Assembly: GCA_023229135.1 (NCBI GenBank)
Contig: JALNZT010000009.1
Span: 1-64,000 of the forward strand
Source of the DNA: Bacteroidales bacterium
Lineage (GTDB): Bacteria > Bacteroidota > Bacteroidia > Bacteroidales > F082
DNA: 64,000 nucleotides
Direction of reading: 5' to 3'
In this document: positions 60,675-64,000 of the stretch, in pieces
Numbering within the stretch: the first letter of the stretch is position 1
How the letters are laid out: each line of letters begins with the position of its first letter
Notes under the pieces: model-generated
Told to the model about the DNA's origin: nothing
Seen by the model: the letters and a program-made list of their open reading frames with translations, nothing else
The model's database searches: none
Translations under genes and position numbers: made by a program

Positions 60675-61905
60675 TAGCCTTAGTCTTGTGTTGAGCATCA
60701 TTGAAATACTTGCATTTAGCTATTTGGCTTTTGCTGTGATTTATATTTCAGTATTTGGTTTTGCATCGCTTTTCAAGCAAAAAACCAAAGCACCACTGAC
60801 AGACAAAATGAGAAAGTTTGCCGTTATGATTCCCGGCTACAAAGAAGATTTGGTGATTGTGGACGTAGCGAGAGATGCTCTCGAACAGGATTATCCACCT
60901 GATTTATATGAAGTTATCGTGATTGCCGACTCCTTTAAGCCCGAAACACTGGCCGAGCTTCGCAAGCTCCCTATTCGCGTAGAAGTTGTTGTTTTTGATG
61001 TGAGCAAAAAATCAAAAGCACTCAATAAGTGCATGGAAGCTATTGGCAATGATTATGATGTTGCCATGATTTTAGATGCAGATAACCTGATGGAACACGA
61101 TGTGCTCCGAAAAATCAATAACGCATTCAACTGCGGATTCTTAGCCGTTCAGGGCCATAGAATGGCTAAAAACACCAACACCAGTTTTGCTATTTTAGAT
61201 GCGATAAGCGAGGAAATCAACAACACAATTTTCAGGAAAGGCCACCGTGTTTTAGGCCTTTCATCGGCATTGATTGGATCAGGGATGGCTATTGATTACA
61301 CGATTTACAAGTCAATGATGGCAGAAATTGACTCAGTAGGTGAAGATAAAGAACTGGAAATGCGCCTCCTAAAAAATGGTTATACCATTGAATATCTGGA
61401 GGATGCACATGTCTATGACGAAAAAACTTCCAAATCAGATGTGTTTGTAAACCAACGACGCAGGTGGATAGCCGCTCAGCTGCTACATTTTCAGGCCTAC
61501 TTTTTCCCGGGTTTATGGAATTTATTAAAAACCGGGAATTTTGACTTTTTTGATAAAGTGCTGCAAATGATTCAACCTCCACGCATACTGTTGAGCGGTG
61601 TACTGTTTCTGCTCACACTAAGCTCAGGAATTGTTTACTTTTTTAAGCTAACAGTTATCAGCCAGTGGTTTAGTCTCGGTTTTTATTACTGGCTCAGCAT
61701 ATTTTTGCTAACGGCCCTCACGCTTATGATCGCTGTGCCACGCCATTTTTACAACAGAAAAACGTTTAAGGCTTTACTATCACTCCCGTTAGGATTTTTT
61801 CTGATGATTTTAAGTTTCCTAAAAATCCGTGGGGCAGGCAGTCGATTTATACACACCACACACACACACACCGAAAATATCAAAAAGAAATCATCAAGTA
61901 AGTAA
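60667..61905 (+). CDS. membrane-bound family 2 glycosyltransferase, cassette 1 member B
   Basis: Protein of 412 residues. One N-terminal helix (LSIIEILAFSYLAFAVIYIS), a GT-A domain with DDD/DAD sites (VIVIADS, ILDADN), the acceptor site GEDKELEMRLL and QRRRW, and three C-terminal helices. It resembles cellulose synthase/hyaluronan synthase-like enzymes. The C-terminus carries a (CA)7 repeat coding THTHT just before the KKKSSSK tail. Overlaps member A by 8 bases; followed by the second cassette 8 bases later. Confidence 0.88.
   Translation: MNSSLSLVLSIIEILAFSYLAFAVIYISVFGFASLFKQKTKAPLTDKMRKFAVMIPGYKEDLVIVDVARDALEQDYPPDLYEVIVIADSFKPETLAELRKLPIRVEVVVFDVSKKSKALNKCMEAIGNDYDVAMILDADNLMEHDVLRKINNAFNCGFLAVQGHRMAKNTNTSFAILDAISEEINNTIFRKGHRVLGLSSALIGSGMAIDYTIYKSMMAEIDSVGEDKELEMRLLKNGYTIEYLEDAHVYDEKTSKSDVFVNQRRRWIAAQLLHFQAYFFPGLWNLLKTGNFDFFDKVLQMIQPPRILLSGVLFLLTLSSGIVYFFKLTVISQWFSLGFYYWLSIFLLTALTLMIAVPRHFYNRKTFKALLSLPLGFFLMILSFLKIRGAGSRFIHTTHTHTENIKKKSSSK
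61857..61871 (+). repeat. (CA)7 microsatellite at the end of a glycosyltransferase gene
   Basis: Alternating CA dinucleotides, part of the codons for THTHTHT at the C-terminal tail of the gene at 60667. A two-base slip would change the last 12-15 residues and the distance to the next gene. Confidence 0.8.
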
Positions 61906-61913
61906 GTGATACA

Positions 61914-62834
61914 ATGGCAGCAGACTTTCCATTAGTTTCCATCATAACAGTGAATTACAACCAGGCGACGGTAACTTGTGCCTTGCTTGAATCGCTTAAC
62001 AAAATCACTTACCCCAATATTGAAGTCATCGTTATCGACAACGCCTCGCCCAACGATGATCCTTCGGTGATAAAAGCAAAATACCCTAATGTAATTTTTA
62101 TACAAAACCCTATAAATTATGGTTTTGCAGCTGGAAATAATTTCGGGCTAATGCGGGCCAGGGGCGAGTATGTACTCCTGCTTAATAATGATATTGAAGT
62201 GGATCCTGACTTTTTGGAACCTCTGGTAAAAAAGCTACAGAATAATCCAAAAATAGGTGCAGTAAGTCCTAAAATTAAGTTTTATTATCAACCGGATACC
62301 CTACAATACGCGGGCTACACGCCATTTAATGTGGTAACAATGCGCAATGCAGCAATTGGTTATTGGCAAAAAGATATTGGCCAGTTCAACACCGACCGCG
62401 AAACGGCGTATGCACACGGAGCAGCCATGTTGGTGCCGATGAGAGTGGTAAAAGAAGTCGGTTTGATGTCCTATATTTTCTTTCTTTACTACGAAGAAGC
62501 CGATTGGTGTGCCCGCATAAAAACGGCAGGATATCAAATCTGGTTTGTTCACAACAGCCAGGTTTTACACAAAGAATCGGTTAGCACAGGAAGATTGAGC
62601 GCCTTAAAAATATACTATCAAAACAGAAACAGAATCGTTTTTCTGCGCCGAAATGTGTTTGGTAAAAATTTTATTGTGGGCTTGCTGTATCAGCTTATTA
62701 TTGCTATTCCAAAAAACGCTTTTGGTTATTTGCTGAAAGGAAAAATAAAACTGTTTTTGGCTTATTATAAAGCGATTGGATGGAATATCACACATCTTTT
62801 TGATCCTGAAATTCATGAAAATCCCATGCTATGA
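61914..62834 (+). CDS. family 2 glycosyltransferase, soluble, cassette 2 member A
   Basis: Protein of 306 residues, paralogue of the gene at 59742. Shared landmarks: SIITVNYNQ, VIDNASPNDD, NYGFAAGNN, LLNNDIEVDPDFLEPLV, YYEEADWCARIKTAGY and VLHKESVS. Its C-terminus overlaps the next gene by 4 bases (ATGA). Expected to add a different sugar from its paralogue, but donor and acceptor are unknown. Confidence 0.9.
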   Translation: MAADFPLVSIITVNYNQATVTCALLESLNKITYPNIEVIVIDNASPNDDPSVIKAKYPNVIFIQNPINYGFAAGNNFGLMRARGEYVLLLNNDIEVDPDFLEPLVKKLQNNPKIGAVSPKIKFYYQPDTLQYAGYTPFNVVTMRNAAIGYWQKDIGQFNTDRETAYAHGAAMLVPMRVVKEVGLMSYIFFLYYEEADWCARIKTAGYQIWFVHNSQVLHKESVSTGRLSALKIYYQNRNRIVFLRRNVFGKNFIVGLLYQLIIAIPKNAFGYLLKGKIKLFLAYYKAIGWNITHLFDPEIHENPML

Positions 62835-64000
62835 GCTATGTCGAAATTATTTTCTTTGTGCTACAAGGCTTGTTGCTGCTCTATTTGGGAGGTACGGCTG
62901 TTTATTTATTTGTGTTTGCGACACTGTCATTATTTCCCAGAGAGGAACAACCTCCACTCGACTTTAAAAAAAGGAAGTTTGCCCTGCTAATTCCCTGCTA
63001 TCAGGAAGATGAGGTGATAATTGAAGTTGCTCAACAGGCTTTGCTTCAATACTATCCTGTTGATTTATTTGATGTTATAGTCATTGCTGACAAATTCGAA
63101 AAAAGCACTATCCAAAGGCTTTCGGAACTCCCTATAATTTTATTTGAGGAGGATTTTGAAATCAGCACCAAAACCAGGGCACTCAACTACGCTTTACGTA
63201 ATCTGCCCGACAACAAATATGACATCGCTGTGATCTTAGATGCAGATAACCTGATGGAATCCAACTTTTTAGGCCAACTCAATGATGCGTTTTCTTTCCC
63301 CTATCTAGCCATCCAGGGCCATCGCATGGCAAAAAACCTAAACACCGATTTTGCTATTTTGGATGCCATAAGCGAAGAAATTAACAATAATATTTTCAGA
63401 AAAGGACACCGTAACATCGGCTTGTCAAGCGCTTTGATTGGCTCTGCGATGGCCTTCAGATATGACTTTTTTAAACAATTGATGAGCAATATTGAAGTGG
63501 TTGGAGGTTTTGACAAAGAGCTGGAACTTAATCTCTTAAAAAACAAGCATCTCATTCACTACCTGCCCGACGCCATAGTGCTCGACGAAAAAGTGCAGAA
63601 CGTAAGGGTGTTTACAAAACAGCGCCGCCGCTGGCTTTCAGCACAGTTTCATTATTTTGGTAAGCATTTTATCCCTGCCACTAAGGCTTTGTTTAAGGAA
63701 GGAAATATTGATTATTTTAATAAAGCATTTCAATATGTTCAACTACCACGTGTGCTGGTGCTTGGTTTGTTAACTGTAATGAGCGTTTTATCATTGCTTG
63801 TAAACCCTTTGTGGATGTCTAAAGCCTGGCTTATGGCAAGTGCAATTATAATCTTAGCTTTACTTTTTGCAACGCCGCGAAAGTTTTATACGTTTACAAC
63901 ATTAAAATCACTATTTTCGCTACCTATAGGTTTTTTGTTCATGTTTTTGTCGCTGTTGCGTATCCGAGGAGCTAACCGAAATTTTATCCATACGAAACAT
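62831..64000 (+). CDS. membrane-bound family 2 glycosyltransferase, cassette 2 member B, 3' end outside window
   Basis: The frame opens at ATG 62831 (MSYVEIIFFVLQGLLLLYLG) and remains open for 390 codons to the right edge. Same architecture as the gene at 60667: ILDADNLMES, AIQGHRMAKNLNTDF, ILDAISEEINNNIFRKGHR, GFDKELELNLL, KQRRRWLSAQFHYF and the C-terminal helices (ALLFATPRKFYTFTT, GFLFMFLSLLRIRGANRNF). It completes a second copy of the two-gene cassette. The true end is not seen. Confidence 0.88.
   Translation, partial: MSYVEIIFFVLQGLLLLYLGGTAVYLFVFATLSLFPREEQPPLDFKKRKFALLIPCYQEDEVIIEVAQQALLQYYPVDLFDVIVIADKFEKSTIQRLSELPIILFEEDFEISTKTRALNYALRNLPDNKYDIAVILDADNLMESNFLGQLNDAFSFPYLAIQGHRMAKNLNTDFAILDAISEEINNNIFRKGHRNIGLSSALIGSAMAFRYDFFKQLMSNIEVVGGFDKELELNLLKNKHLIHYLPDAIVLDEKVQNVRVFTKQRRRWLSAQFHYFGKHFIPATKALFKEGNIDYFNKAFQYVQLPRVLVLGLLTVMSVLSLLVNPLWMSKAWLMASAIIILALLFATPRKFYTFTTLKSLFSLPIGFLFMFLSLLRIRGANRNFIHTKH

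Noticed and set aside
1..64000. tRNA, rRNA, integrase or transposase genes
   Set aside because: No recognisable cloverleaf, rRNA stretch or recombinase motif was found in either strand by eye.

Overview
The window looks like chromosomal DNA of a member of the Bacteroidota, probably class Bacteroidia. Several things point there: promoter boxes of the TAnnTTTG type, sometimes with a TTG about 19 bases upstream; a protein ending in a type IX secretion sorting domain; a NagB/PIG-L fusion; lipoproteins; and a moderate-to-low GC, Bacteroidetes-like protein repertoire. No rRNA, tRNA, CRISPR array, intact insertion sequence or phage gene is visible.

Layout. 1-17 kb is a mixed redox and small-molecule region: a partial DsbA/FrnE-like exported protein, two YceI proteins, an FMN reductase, two MFS transporters, a NagB-PIG-L fusion, two pirins, a bacterial eRF1-like (baeRF) protein, a CodA-like deaminase, a ribosome hibernation factor, an AraC regulator and a FUSC membrane protein. 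Decayed 3' ends of a DsbA-like gene (about 2.5 kb) and of a pirin gene (about 17.3 kb) lie near intact relatives. 18.7-23.8 kb is an arsenic island, arsR-arsE-arsF-arsG-arsP-arsM-acr3, with three near-identical inverted repeats that look like ArsR operators; no arsenate reductase is present. It is followed by rtcB.

25-28.6 kb is a decayed accessory patch: an antitoxin-like gene without a toxin, a MutS-like ATPase, an apparent HigA N-terminal fragment, a membrane TPR protein and a 34-codon fragment resembling the start of a type IIG restriction enzyme. 28.6-34.7 kb, on the minus strand, is a compact NAD-linked [NiFe]-hydrogenase operon (HoxF/U/Y/H-like) with its maturation protease and a dihydroorotate-dehydrogenase-like protein; it has a well-formed promoter overlapped by an inverted repeat. 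35-41 kb holds a T9SS cargo protein, an exported glutathione peroxidase, an OsmC/DUF2141/MarR group and an amidohydrolase lipoprotein. A repeat-rich spacer (41.2-41.55 kb) precedes a BtuF/FecCD/ATPase metal-chelate importer (41.7-44.7 kb). 44.8-51.2 kb carries a small membrane protein, mutL, two rhomboids and uvrB.

51.4-64 kb is an exopolysaccharide operon running off the right edge. It starts at a TTG-N19-TAATTTTG promoter and encodes a CheY-like receiver, a degenerate receiver fused to a phosphoglycosyl transferase, a short TolC-like protein, a chain-length/export protein carrying a LysM insert and a degenerate tyrosine-kinase-like domain, a flippase, an O-antigen polymerase/ligase and two tandem copies of a two-gene glycosyltransferase cassette. 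I consider this polysaccharide machine, with its three apparently inactivated signalling domains, the strongest candidate for an undescribed variant system. The ars regulon and the hydrogenase operon are the next most interesting.
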